From: Stichopus chloronotus
Taxonomy: Eukaryota; Echinodermata; Holothuroidea; Aspidochirotida; Stichopodidae
DNA: 64,000 nucleotides
NCBI GenBank assembly: GCA_021234535.1
Contig: CM037836.1
Coordinates: forward strand, 24,108,769 to 24,172,768
Direction of reading: 5' to 3'
The translations under genes were made by a program, and so were the position numbers. A model generated the notes under the pieces. It was given only the letters and a program-made list of their open reading frames with translations, did no database searches and was not told where the DNA came from. Positions 15,801 to 27,543 of the stretch are shown one piece after another (the stretch's first letter is position 1; the number at the start of each line of letters is the position of its first letter).

Positions 15801-18800
15801 CATTTTGTCGTATGTAATTTATGTGATAACTGAAGTGGTTTGTTTAATTGAACAGAAAGTATTTCTGTCTGGTATTCATTCAGACTGTTATTACTCATTC
15901 GCTTATATCATCTTCCACCCTTTATCCAGTTATTCAATGATACTGTTGCTCAGGCAGTCACATCATTTACACATTCACTTTCTTATTCATCTTCCGCTCA
16001 ATAATGGCTTGAGGAAGCATCGACATTAACAATTTGAACAAAATTGTAAGAAAGTTTTAAAAAGTGTCACAAACGTTCATACTATTGCTTTGCAAGAAAT
16101 ATTTTAGATTAGCCAGTGCCTTTGTAGAAATACCTAAAGCCTCTTAACCTTTTCTGCCCGCATCTCCTCCTACATCCCCCTCCCCCCACCTGCCAAAGAC
16201 ATGTTTCCATCAATATTTCTAATTTTCTCTTTATGTTCTGTATTTCATCTCGCAGGTTTCATCATCTGCATTCTCATCAGATGCCACGTATGAGTTGTTG
16301 AACAGAATGAACACCCAGGGGCTGGCAGCGACATATCAGTTCCCTAGGTCTGCATGCTCCTACTCCCCTACCATGGTCTCGGTGGAGATCACATTCACAA
16401 ACCAGAACACCAATGTTATTTCAAGTATACAAGTTGGTGAGACATCTTTTATTAGTTTGAAAGTTTGTTGTTTTCTGTTGTTACTGAATGTCTGAGTTTG
16501 TTAAACACATATAATTTTATTGCCCCCCACACCCCACTTGGTCCCTCTTCAGCAATCTGTCATAACTCCTTGGTTCTCAGATGAACTTTCATTGTGAAAG
16601 TTCAACAGTCACTTTGGTAGGATTTTTAACATCTCCCTCACTTTGGCAAACTACCATGTAAAAGGTGTCACTGGTGATGTCGTTTTTGGAAACAAGTTGA
16701 GCAACATTTCATTTTTCTCCTAGCAGATGAAAAACCATTGCTCGCTCTGTTGTACATTTGCTGTCTCAAATTTTCATGCACCTTCACTGGTAACATCCTG
16801 ATGCTTTTTTATCCATGATTTTGGTTTTTCAATTATTCAGGTGAAAAGAAGTTAGGATCTGGTATGAGTATGCATCCGTTTCCAGACATCTCAAACCTAG
16901 CTATTGGAGATTCTTCCATTGTTACCATGGGGATTGACTTTAGAGATACCACACAACCGGCAACATTCGAAATCAGGTATAAAAGAGTTATGGGAAAAGA
17001 AACTCCACTGTAACAAAGCTTTTAACTGAATGCTTTCTAACGTTTTTGTGTAGTACATTGGTTCTTAGGGATGCACCGAATATATGGTGTGGCTGCACAA
17101 TCCAGCCAGATAACAAAGTAAAATCCAACTAGTACCAGGGGCTTTTTCCAATATTTTGCTACAATTGTGTGACCCGAGAATGTTGATATAAAATATAAGA
17201 GCATCTCTTAAAAACGAAATGCAAGACATGAACGGAGGTTGAACAGTAACAATGTTAAAGTTAATCAATGTAATGTGTTGACAGTTTACCTAACTTGTTA
17301 TGAGGAGTAAAAAGGGAGTATAGCAAACTGAAAAGTTTCATTTTGGTGGAAACATGGATGGGGGCATTGATTTAGCAGTTAGACAGCAGACAGGTGCCCC
17401 AAAGTCTATGCCCTGCCTGGGGTTGCATCCAAAAGACTCAACCAAACCACGTCAAACTAGTGCACCACTATAATTTCTGCTGTTAAAAGATATATGTAAA
17501 ATCCAACTACATGTATGGGGGGATTCACATCGTCTAGCAAATATAGGTTTGAACTAACCTATTTTGTAATTCCATGAAATGGCTGCAAACCTATACAGCA
17601 ACTTTTCCCACAAGATTCCATTTAATGGTTCTTGAAAGAGAAACGACAAGATTTGAAGAGCACAACAGTAGTAATCAGTAAATGGTTTACAGGTATTGGT
17701 GACTTAAAAGTTAGTTGCACAGTAATTGAAGCATTATTGTAGCAAAATAGTCTCTTGGCCCTTTGCATATGTACAAGATGTTGCATTTAGGAACATAGAA
17801 ACCTTGTACTAGTCTAATTTTATTTAAACATGGTAAAAATCCAGTCTGGTTGGATTTTATCCGGCCGGATTTCTGACCAAATCCGGTTCCGACTGGATCT
17901 TAAAGCTAAGATCCGGTGTACCCTATTGGTTATGTGCCTTTTGCCTAGAAGCAACCTGTTCAGATGGTACGTGTTTGTGTTTGAGTATTAAACAGACACC
18001 CTAAGCTTGTAAATCTTGATATCTGGAGAATATCAAGGGCCAGTTTGGTTCAACAACTTTCATCTTGAAAAAGACAAAGTCAGCAAGTTTCACATTTAGC
18101 ATGTGCATAGCACATGTAGTTGTTTTTTAATGCAGGCCAAAGACAATGTTAGAGAAAACCCACGTCACTACATTTCTTGTTCTGGAATGCATAGAGTGGT
18201 CACATGTACATGCAGGGTATCCTTGTATAAAGATTTAGACATTTGCACATTGGGTTATTATTCAGGACAGTTGTCATTTAATGTCAGAAAGGTCAAATCT
18301 TGATCACATGACATGAAGGTAAGTGAGGAAGTGCCAAACTGTACTTGTCAGGAATTGGATATATCCACAATGTGCTGCTAAAAGAGCAATGATGACTACT
18401 TCAGTTGCTCCAAAGCAAGTGACTACTTTCAACTTTGCCCCTGTTGTTTTTTAAGGGATATAGGGCATTTAAAGCCTGACATACAAAGAAAATAGCTTAT
18501 GGTCATTGTTAAACCATTCAGGCATCTGCAAAAGCGTCATCTTCTGGAAACATCATGCATAAGATGAGTCACAGAACGTGCATTGCTTGAATTTTTGAAA
18601 GTTTGAGTGTACAATTATTCTTGGACAAGAACTAACTGACTTTCTATCTGTGCAAGACTTACTTCTTGTAAAGTAGATCACCACCCTTCCTTTCCTTGAA
18701 TAATCTCTTTTCTGTGTGTTCACAAGGACTGGTTTTAAAAATCTTATTTTGTTCGGGTAAAACAAATGCCATTCTTCCCAGTAAGTCCAAGATTCCTAAG

Positions 18801-20767
18801 TTTTTCCTACATTTGTAATTTTTACTTCTTTCGCAATGGACTATCGTATGTTTCTAAGTTTGTTTCACACTGACATTGTTTTTCTTTAGCACAATCTTGC
18901 GTCAGTTCAATGTCACAGTAAAGGCCCCTGTGGGAGAGCTTATACAACCAGTTACTATCAGTGAAGCAGAGTTCTTGAAACAGCAAGGTAGGAAAGCTCT
19001 ATTCCACTATTCTTGCGACACTAACAAGCTTTTCGGAAACTTACTAGCATCTTGTCACTTTCTGATATCATTTGTCTGTCCTATGGATGAGACAAGTTTC
19101 AGACTGCCTCGCTGGACTGTATATCTGTGAAGACCAAAAATTAGACGTTTTGAAGTCAAACATTTTTGCATGGGTTAGAAAAACTTACCTCTTGCTTGTG
19201 TCAATTGGGGAATATTAAACATGGATTGTTTGATCTATGAAATAACTTAGAGGGAAAAAGTGAGGGAGTCCTGCAGTTGGCTAAAAATTCCCAGATATTG
19301 AAAGAGTATACTCGTTCTTTGAAATTATCAGTCAGACCTCACAGATCATACGGTGTGGCAATTGGTTTTGCAGTGAATCTGGCAGCAGAAGGACTGTTGT
19401 TTATTCCCAAGCAATCGCAACATTTTGCGATGGGTTCATTTTGTATTTTGTTTCATGCATCAATCCTGACCCTCATCTGGTCGGATGTCAACTGCTGCCA
19501 AAAGTAGCAACCAACCTGTGGTTGCTATTGTGTGAAAAGATTTCCTCACTGTTGGTGTCAGGGATGACCTGCAGGACCTTTCGTTTAGCCGACTGCATCG
19601 TAAATTCACAGAGTCTGATCAGCCGGTAAGGAAACAAGATTGACGTGGGCAGGAAACGATGAGGCACCCAGATAAATTACTGTTGCATTCATGAACAAGC
19701 GCAGTAACCATTGTATTTTGGTCCAGTCGCTATCTGCTCTTCGATCGTGAACTTTGCCCTCTTCACAATGGTTGTACCCATTGATTCATGCTAAAAATAG
19801 CTTTGAGTGGTCACCGACTGTCAGCTGATTGCCACTTTTAGTAACCATGCCCCTTGTTTTGAATTTGTGTGCTTGTTGATACTATGATAAAAGGTATGAA
19901 GGATAGCTTTGCAATTACCTTCAATTAGGCAGTTTATATACTATCTGCATTGTGAAATGTTAGCAAACAGATGACAAGAATAAATTTGGAGGCTTTCCTT
20001 TAACTTTGTTTTAATCTGGGCTTGAGGGCTTTGACAGTGCGGTTGCAATTTTCTGCAACATCCAGACGTACACAGCAAAGTTGATGTTGGGATATAATAA
20101 GTTATTCAGAGTGTAAAGATGTTACCTAAGGATTGGTTAGTTATATGGTGAGACCATTAGTGAGACCATGAGATGTGGTGAGACCATTTCAAAAATATTG
20201 TAATACTTTTGGAATATCACCACCAACACCTTGATGAATGGATGGCTTATCTGCTCTTTAATATATGTAGATATTGCTTAAAGTAGAACCTTGAGGTTTG
20301 GAGAGACTTTCACTATTGTGAGCAGTTTGAAGACCAATACCATGTATCATGATTTGATCACAGAAGTGCTTGAGTGAGATGTAACACTAAGAATTGTTTG
20401 GAAGCGCATTTCACTTTGTCCCCATACGACGTTCACCTCCCTCATTAGAACTTTCCTCTTTTTACCTTCAGCCAAATTGAAAGGTATGAACGAAGCCTCC
20501 GATCACGTAAAAGTCTCCCCGGCAAAGAGCGACCCAAAGGCCCTCACGTCGGCGATCGGCCGCGTTGCAAATATACAGGTCGTACCAGTCAGTGATCCGA
20601 ATGAAAGAGTGCAAAGGTTTGCGGGACGGACCATCTCCTCGAAGAGCATCGTCCTGATATCGATCAATCACGTGGATGACAGCAAATCCAAGATAACCGT
20701 AAATTGTGAAAAAATGGTGATTGGGAGTATGTTGACTAAGGATATCAAGAAAGCATTAAGCAGTTAA
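825..20767 (+). CDS. AP3B1: AP-3 adaptor complex subunit beta, 3' 20 exons (5' partial)
   Basis: Large subunit of the AP-3 coat, which sorts cargo from endosomes to lysosomes and lysosome-related organelles. Exons read: 825-920, 2422-2582, 4004-4070, 4300-4482, 4969-5142, 5732-5829, 7582-7771, 9308-9440, 10194-10303, 11574-11750, 12002-12188, 12936-13054, 13216-13342, 13598-13833, 14154-14232, 15659-15762, 16256-16436, 16841-16976, 18890-18987, 20472-20767 (TAA stop). All have AG/GT borders and compatible phases, and sum to 2952 nt (983 residues). The first visible residues ([20 protein letters not shown]) match human AP3B1 near residue 112, so roughly 110 residues lie upstream of the window; the total would then be close to the human 1094. 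Order: adaptin HEAT solenoid (visible 1-565), acidic Ser hinge (566-690), C-terminal appendage (about 713-983). Vertebrates have AP3B1 and AP3B2; this is probably the unduplicated orthologue, so the symbol is approximate. Confidence 0.96.
2940..3130 (+). repeat. tRNA-derived SINE-like element in an AP-3 beta intron
   Basis: An A-box-like TGGCTGGGTGG at 2947-2957 and a B-box-like GGTTTGATCCC at 3011-3021 are spaced as in a tRNA-type pol III promoter. A T-rich tail-like stretch follows at 3041-3070. Not a functional tRNA, since no cloverleaf closes. Ends are approximate. Confidence 0.45.
13216..13833 (+). other. Acidic serine-rich hinge of AP-3 beta (two exons)
   Basis: Exons 13216-13342 and 13598-13833 encode about 120 residues that start Lys-rich and become almost entirely Glu, Asp and Ser, ending in a run of Glu followed by KPK. 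The next exon (14154-14232) is Lys/Pro-rich and ends in LLDFDD. In the family this is the phosphorylated hinge between adaptin trunk and appendage. The GAG/GAA-rich coding strand yields purely compositional open frames on the opposite strand at 13547-13924. Confidence 0.9.
14699..15292 (+). mobile_element. Modular tandem-core element, copy 1 (about 3 units) in an AP-3 beta intron
   Basis: The leader (AT-rich, then a GT-rich tract at about 14740-14795) matches the leader of the copy at 59368. About three diverged units follow; the ACACGATATCTCAAGA register recurs near 14806, 14952 and 15097 (146 and 145 bp apart). AGGTCAAAGGTCA occurs exactly near 15045 and 15189. The tail ends in a hairpin, GCC-TTTT-GGC at 15279-15288, like that at 57426-57441. 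Same strand as the host gene. Confidence 0.7.
17066..17925. mobile_element. Non-autonomous hAT-like element, 860 bp
   Basis: The left end TAGGGATGCACCGAAT and the complement of the right end, TAGGGTACACCGGATC, form imperfect terminal inverted repeats of a type seen in hAT elements. Flanks TTGGTTCT (17058-17065) and TTGGTTAT (17926-17933) form a 7/8 match of the 8-bp duplication expected for hAT. No transposase frame is visible. It lies in the AP-3 beta intron between exons 16841-16976 and 18890-18987. Confidence 0.75.
18495..18765 (+). repeat. Dispersed repeat related to 28304-28677
   Basis: Shares blocks with 28340-28620 on the same strand, including cattgttaaaccat, caaattattcttg-like, and a gatttcttg/ttacttcttg segment in the same order. 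Strongly diverged and without clear ends here. Located just before the penultimate AP-3 beta exon. Confidence 0.45.
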
Positions 20768-22294
20768 AAGACAGCTGTGAAATGTGTAACATGGCGTAAG
20801 TCATAAAATGTGCAACAGAATAATGTCACCAACAAGAGACCACGTTTGATAAGCTTCAGACATGTTTAAATCAGACATTGATAAACCTCTCCTTTGATTA
20901 GTTACATGTCACATTCCAAACTGGATCACTGAATCACAAGGATTATATCAAATTCACTCAGAGCCATGGGTAGCATACAGCTTGATATGTTTTCATGTAA
21001 AAGTATGTTTTTGCAATGCTCTGCAAGGATTGGATCCGTAAAATTGGAACCTGGGAGATACAAATCTTCCTTGGCTTTCTTGCATTACTGCCAATTTCTG
21101 CTATAATGATATTTTGCTGTTATGTGTTCATTAACCATAAGAAATAATTTGATTCGACAGTGTGTGTAACATCAATCCATTTTTGACAAGTTTTTTTTTT
21201 TTTTTTCCGGGAGATGTGACTCTTTGCTTTCCAGCTCCAGTACCACCCTCCCAACACCCTGAACATCGATGATGTCAGTCACAGACGCTAGCACAGAATT
21301 TTAAACAGCTGGCATTTAGGTCTGGTAATTGGCCCCAACTTTTGTGCTGCACCTGCTTTTCCTAAGCGTTGTGCATCTCCATCTGAAAAGTACATTCCCT
21401 TAATATACACAACCTGAGGTGGCTGTTAGGTCATTTAGATTCATGTATTGCATGATTGTTGACCCAATTAAAGACATTCCTCCTGCAGCATTCAATGATG
21501 CATACCCATCTCACCTCTTATTTAATCATTCCTGACACAACGATGGAGACTTTTAAGAGGAGGAAGCCATAAATCCAGCATTCTGCATTCTGGTCGTTCG
21601 TGTGGTCATTGACTTTGTGCTTTCATTGCGTTCTTTCCAGTGGCAGCATAGCTGTGGGGGAGGGGGGGGGGAACAGCAGCCATCGCTCCCCAGCAGTGGT
21701 TTTTGGAGGTGTGCTCCAAGAGTGAAAGGGCACATGGGGAGCATGTGAAGGCAATTTCTGGGGATCTAGAAGGTATTTTCGTCCAAAATCTGCACCTGAT
21801 GATGGCGCTTAGGAAAAAAAGTCTTTTGCAATTCTAGCTAGCATGTTAGTGATGATTGGTGCCACCTGAGTCTCTATCCCCAGCAAAGATGCACCTATGC
21901 CACCCCCTGATTCCATCAATTAAAAGTTAGGGTGGAGATGGCTGTCCAGTGAAGAGTCTTTTTTTTTATTAACTTTTAAGTTCAGTGATTAATCAAACAG
22001 GTTTAGTTGAAGGGTGGAGGTGGGGGGGGGGGGTAGTGTGGGATACAAAGAAGCTAAGATATTCAAATAGTGGTGTGTGAATGTCAAAAAGGGGGGTGGA
22101 CAGGAAGGTAAGGAATGGTAACTTATGTGTTGATCATTAAAGACCACAGAGTCGGCATGCTAACGTCCAACATAATCTTCATTATGTTGAACATTACCCT
22201 CAGGGAGATATTTCTGAAGATGGGGTCCAGTCCATTTTATCTTGGTGTATTTTTGAAACCTGTTGGCGTAAGTTTTATCGTTCACTGGAATAAA
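20768..22294 (+). other. Probable 3' untranslated region of AP-3 beta, end uncertain
   Basis: No coding exon follows the TAA at 20765-20767. Possible poly(A) signals are ATTAAA at 21467-21472 and AATAAA at 22289-22294. The sequence is AT-rich with poly(T), poly(C) and poly(G) tracts. Which signal is used cannot be decided from sequence. Confidence 0.35.
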
Positions 22295-22299
22295 TTAAA

Positions 22300-24046
22300 T
22301 CATTGACCTTTGATAATTTACGCTACACGAGATTAGAATGTTTGCATTCAAAACCATGTTGCAATTTTAAGAGGTACAAGGTTAGCTTATTTTCGGTTGT
22401 CTTTGTTTGCATTTCCATGTTAATTTTGTTGTCGATTAGTACGACCCAAATCAAACCCACCCCTTTGGTTCTTTATAGGTTATTTATTACCAGATGTTAA
22501 ACATTTTCCTCTTATTTTTGGCTTTCTTTCTTTGGCCTTTGACTTTTGCAGAGATAGGCAAAGTGCAAAAGCATCTTAGCCAAGACAAATCTTAATATTC
22601 CAAAAAGGTATCTTAAAGTTAAATCTTTACCGAAAAGAAGCACTCTCAGGTTAAATTCAATAGCTCGGATTCATCAATTTAGTTTGTCACAGGAGTCGGC
22701 TGTCACTTCAACGGTTGCACTGGTAACATTGCCCTCACAACTGCAAACCAAGGTTCAAGGCTTTGCCGTTTTTCGTCAAAGTAACAAAGGGTTGGAGAGT
22801 GATTGCTGTCTTCCAGAAAATAAAAACTCATACAGCAAACACCTAAAATCCAACCTATTTCATTTTCGTGGAATATTTTATTGACCTTACCTCATCTTGC
22901 ATTTACAACAAAGGAAGCTCAAGCTTGTCCCAGGTTGAAGTAGCAGCTTAAACCTACAAAGAACCGTACAAAAGTTGTTTTGTTTGGTTCGTTGTTCGAC
23001 TTTAATTGTTACTATATCGCTGCTTAATTTTAATTGCTATTGTAAGCTTCATTTTGGTGTTTCCCTATTGGTAAGTGTAACTCCCAGTATAGAAGACAAT
23101 AGCAAAATTTAGGCTTATCTGTGTTGAAATTTGCATATTATATTGAATTTTGAAAATTTTATGGTGAAAATTAAAGTACATATATAGAAGTCCAAAAGTT
23201 GTGTTGGTCTTTTTTTTTCACGTCATCTTTGAAAATATTGGCAAGCAAAACGTATGTGTTTCCATGTAGGAGAAGATCATTAATTGTTCCAAGCAAGTTT
23301 CACAAATTTTCACAGACAATTACCAAGCAGGTGAGTGGAACCGTCTTTGAAGGTCAAGTTTCCCAAAAATTGTAACTGGTGAAAGAAGTCGACTGCGAAC
23401 GCCAAGAACACAACTATGCGCCCCTGAAGATGAGTGTTTCCTCCCCATGCTAAACCAGATTTTCCTGTTACAATGTCAAAACTGAAGTAGGCCAATTTCA
23501 GACCAGATTTATATTTTCTTTGCACGTGTATACATTTGCAGCCTTTGGTTGCTATGGTGGTCAGCAAAAAAAAAAGGAATATGCAGCTGGGTTGGAACAG
23601 TAGGAAAGGCGTTAGAGGGTTTTGAGAAAGGTGAGCCAAATCATGGTTGCAGTGTATCCACGCGATTGTCCGCTTTCCGTTTTGTAGCAGGCAAGAGAAG
23701 TAAAACAATAAATGACTGTCCGGCCTATTTTTGACATAGGAAGGAGGAAAATTGAAAGTTTTCCACTTGTAAATGGAATGCGTTTTAAAACTGGAAGTGG
23801 AGGCGTTTTATCTTTTTCAACTTGCTAGCCGGCAGTTTGACATTTCACCATCCATAAAGCCCGGTCTCACCCGAGTTGAGAAAGGCACTATCAGCTTTTT
23901 TTTTTTTTCGTTTGTTGTATTCCTTTATCTGAATACACGCTTCGCTGGACCTGTATCCCGCCTGCTCCTTCCATCGGACCCGGTAGGATCGGATTGTACA
24001 TGCACTCCGCCATCCACCAATCGCAGTTCAGGAATACCCTGCCTGC
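22300..24046. other. Intergenic stretch without a supported gene
   Basis: AT-rich single-copy-looking DNA. The longest frame (- strand 23310-23708, 132 codons) has hydrophobic runs but no recognisable domain. A poly(T) tract lies at 23899-23909. No terminal repeats or tandem arrays were seen. Confidence 0.4.
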
Positions 24047-24313
24047 TCAGTCCGATCTAAATTTGCGCCATATTCTTTTTTGACGCGCATCTGTAACCAT
24101 CGTCTTCACATAAAAGTCTTGGTCGATCTGAGATTTTCTTTTGCAATGCTGTACTATCCCTTGAGTGACCGTCCATAATGAGTGAAAGATTGCAAGTCCG
24201 ACCATCCAGCCGGTAGTCGCAACTAATGCAACCGATATCGATCTCGTCATTACAATTACTGTAAGGACAAAGACCATACCGAAGCGCCCACTACCGTCGT
24301 CTGACGTCATCAT
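24047..24313 (-). CDS. Hypothetical small membrane protein (weak candidate)
   Basis: An 88-codon frame starting ATGATGACGTCAGAC. The protein is a short polar N-terminus, two hydrophobic stretches at about residues 12-22 and 28-48 (possibly one or two membrane helices), then a basic tail rich in Lys/Arg/Gln ending RKFRSD. I do not recognise the family. About 230-350 bp upstream on the same strand lies a small CpG-rich patch (about 24545-24660) with a TATA-like run, so a promoter is conceivable. The palindrome TGACGTCA at 24302-24309 overlaps the start. Against it: no homologue recognised, no poly(A) signal nearby, and open frames of this length occur by chance. Confidence 0.22.
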   Translation of the reverse strand: MMTSDDGSGRFGMVFVLTVIVMTRSISVALVATTGWMVGLAIFHSLWTVTQGIVQHCKRKSQIDQDFYVKTMVTDARQKRIWRKFRSD

Positions 24314-24839
24314 TGCAGCAGCCCGTTTTCGTTCCCATCATACATTGCAGTGGACGGATGAATATTTAAATTAACTCATCTTCGGCAGGTCACCTTGTCT
24401 GGTAATGGAGCGTCATTCATATCCGTGCTAGGGAGAGAAATAAAAGATTTCATGACAGATGATCGTCAACCAATTCTAATGTCAATGAATTATGAGGCCA
24501 AATAACTACAGAAAAGATCGGAGAACTATGGACAACAAATTAAACGTGCCGACACTGCGCCATTTAAAAATGCGCACTTCAGGGCGTGCACGCGCTCCGG
24601 TAGATCCGCGAAGAGAGAGAACGAACTACTTTACGTTGTTGAACTGACGGAGTACTTTGCCAATGCGTGATATAAATTATTGACACTCCAGGAGAAAAAA
24701 ATGAGCAAGTGACGTCTGGAGCCATGCAGCTTATGACTGATACGAATCTAACGAGAGCCCAAGGGCACTGTGGTTCCTTGCGCATGAGACTAGGTTAATC
24801 CAGGATTTATCACATCTCCGAAAAATTTGGTCCCCATTA

Positions 24840-25810
24840 TGTCGCTACGAACCCAAAGCCACTAGGTACTAATGTGAAAAACCCTCAACATTGTACTACA
24901 TTATCTATAGAAAAACTACCACCTTGCACAATGTAACAATTTATCGCCCAAATGGCCCATTCTGAAGTAAGCCCACAAAAGTTAAACAGTGCAAAGGGTT
25001 CTACTACCACCATGCTAATTTGACAAACCTTTCACATAGTAAAGCAAAATATGAAGAAAGATGATTTCATAAAATGGTCCTAATATGGCTCCATATGGTG
25101 GGACCAACAATCATGAACAACCTGAAGGAACCTCTACCATAGTAGTAATGTGAAACAATTTCAACTTATCATACAATCTGTAGGGGAAGAGGCATTTTGC
25201 ATGATTTCCTAAAATGGCCCATATGGACCTTGGACCCAAAAATGCTTAACACCCTGGCGTCCACTACCACAATTCTAATTTGACAAACCTTTCACATTGG
25301 AAAGCTAAATATGCAGAAAAGAAACATATTGCATGATTTCATAAAATGGTCCGAATATGGGACCAATAATCCCGAAAAACAACCTGAAGGAATCTCTACC
25401 ATAGCAGGAATGTGATACAATTTCAACTTATTACCATACAATTTGTAGGGGAAGAAGCATTTTGCACCATTTCATAAAAGGGCCCACGAACCCAAAAATC
25501 TTGAACAGGCCTAGTGATCCACTACCACAATGCTACTTTGAGAGACCTTTCACATTGTAAAGCACAATATGTAGAAATGCATGATTTCATATAATGGTCC
25601 ACATGGCCCCATATGGTGGGGATCAATAATCCTGAACAACCTAAAGGAACCTCTATCGTAGAAGTAATGTAACACAATTTCAGCTTGATACTATACAATC
25701 TGTACGAGAAGATTATTGATGTTGTTGCTTGATTTAATGAAATGGCCCATTTGGATCTTGCATCCCGAAAAGGCTGAACACCCGGAAGGGACCACTACCA
25801 TAATGCATCC
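24840..25810 (-). repeat. Tandem array, about 3.5 units of about 259 bp
   Basis: The landmark TTTGACAAACCTTTCACAT recurs near 25018 and 25278, with a diverged third copy near 25536 (spacings 260 and 258). Each unit has two related halves: a 'gatttcataaaatggtcc' type and a 'gatttcctaaaatggccc' type about 139 bp apart, so the unit is itself a diverged dimer. Units share about 80% of bases by eye. Confidence 0.75.
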
Positions 25811-25879
25811 ATATACCAAGAGCAAAATCTGTCCAAGCTTTGTGCTTTGAGACATTGTGTTAAAAAGTTTTTCAGAGTT

Positions 25880-25894
25880 CCCCCCCCCCCCCCC
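25880..25894 (+). repeat. Poly(C) run, 15 bp
   Basis: One of at least fifteen C or G homopolymers of nine or more bases in the window; this one lies inside modular element copy 2. Confidence 0.9.
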
Positions 25895-26640
25895 AGTGAC
25901 CTACAAACCTCCACCAAAAATGATAAGGCACACCTTCTCAATATGACAGATCTGCATACCAAGTTTGACTCTCATCCGCGTTAGCATGTGCACAAGCAAG
26001 TGTCACAGACACACAGGCACACCCTTACACACACACACACCCACATGTGACCTGTCTGCGGGTTCCTTTGCTGACGCAAGGAACCAATCAGTACAACTAT
26101 GCATGGTAGAATCTCTTGCCTTAACACCACCCCCCCCCCCCTCTTCCGGGTCACTCCTTCACCCTAATTCAGGCTGGTCCCATCACCATCGGCTTTTCTA
26201 GCTTCGCTTGGCCCTTTTCCTTTTCCATACAAATTGCACAGCCCAACTTGCTGCCGTTCTCGTGTATCATACCAGAGGCTACAAAGCTTGCTCTATTCTA
26301 TCTGATAGCACGGGTTGCAATACTAAAAGCTGTTGTAGGTCCACAGTCTGATATTATTATTTTCCAGACAGGTATCTCGATGAACCTGACTCAATGTATG
26401 AGGGCACGCGAATTGACCTTTACCGGCTTTTATGACAACATCTGTGTGAACTCGTAGTTCGTAAAGAGAAAATTGGGAAAATATAAACAGAAAAGACCGT
26501 TTTCCTTCCCGGCGTAGAATGTCAGACTGCTGCTGCTGTATCCATGGAGGAGATGATTGTTACAAATGTTCGAAGGAAGCTAGCCGTAATGCCCATCGAC
26601 CAAGATAAAAAGTTTGCAGGTGCCGCTGCTGTGAATTTAG

Positions 26641-26820
26641 AAGAGCAAGTAGGGGAAAAGATCACCTGTCACAAAATTTGAGACAGAACTATTCACTCAT
26701 CTTCCAGATATTTGAATATGAAAATTGCCCCCCACATTTATTGTTGCCCCTACAAAATTCAGACTCTCCAAGAAAGCGTGGCAGTCAATTCACCGTTACT
26801 TGAAGTCAAACAGACCAAAC
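26641..26820 (+). repeat. Dispersed repeat pair, member A (inverted copy at 63341-63517)
   Basis: Shares with the complement of 63341-63517 the blocks gtaggggaaaag, actcatcttccagatattt, gaatatgaaaattg, aagaaagc and cagaccaa in the same order. A conceptual frame in both reads like LIFQIFxYENC followed by stops, so it may be a decayed coding fragment of an unknown mobile element. Ends not defined. Confidence 0.6.
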
Positions 26821-27543
26821 AGACAATCACCTTATCACCCTCACAAAATAGACATAATGTGCCAAAATCATGTCTCTAAAAGACCTAAGCTGCATGATAG
26901 AACATGACGTGATATTCGGATGTACCATAATGGTTTGGGTATGTTCCTGTCGAGGAGGCATAAACTTGTAGGCTATGTATGATATCATGTGAGGATTGGC
27001 TGGATCGGTGGGAATGAATGGGGGATATGAATATTAATGTACCGTATGCAAAAATGGGACTCAAACAATGTTCTTTGGTAGTGGCTATAACATATTCCAC
27101 GGAATTTGACTTTCACTGACAAATTTGCAACTTATATTCCAGCTTTAAGCCGGGGACGAACAACAATACGCGTCCGTAACATTGCAACCACAAAAAGCAA
27201 GAGACATTTCCATTTATTAAAGGCGTATGTTACCCACAACTGAAGGAGTTCCTAAATGAAGGCAAATCATTTTTTTTTACTGCAGGCATTTCAAACGCTT
27301 TGCCAACATCTTGCTTTTAACTCCAGATATCGCTGTTTGAAGGAAGACTAGGCTCTGGTCAAAATGTTGTGTGACGCCGAGCGGCAAATTATTGCAAGAA
27401 TTCTTTGTAATTCTTTGAAATTGAAGCCCTCATTCAAGATTGAAATTTGATAGCAGTGAAAATGTAGACTGGGTACAATGAGGACTTACCTTAAAATACA
27501 AAAAAAAAAATATTCAAGGAGTCGTTCCTGAGTGTTTTCACAA

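Larger units (their letters stand above)
24750..26085 (-). mobile_element. Modular tandem-core element, copy 2, with a different core
   Basis: Read on the - strand, the leader begins with a hairpin, GGTTCCTT...AAGGAACC (26085-26061), then a GT-rich tract (complement of 26018-26046), then sequence resembling one 145-bp unit (about 25980-25860, including TTGGTATG and ATATTGAGAAG). The core is instead a 259-bp repeat (24840-25810). The 3' end reads GCGCAAGGAACCACAGTGCC with a terminal hairpin, GCCC-TT-GGGC (24766-24757), closely matching the end of the copy at 56097-57441. The outer GGTTCC/GGAACC ends are inverted. Confidence 0.7.
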
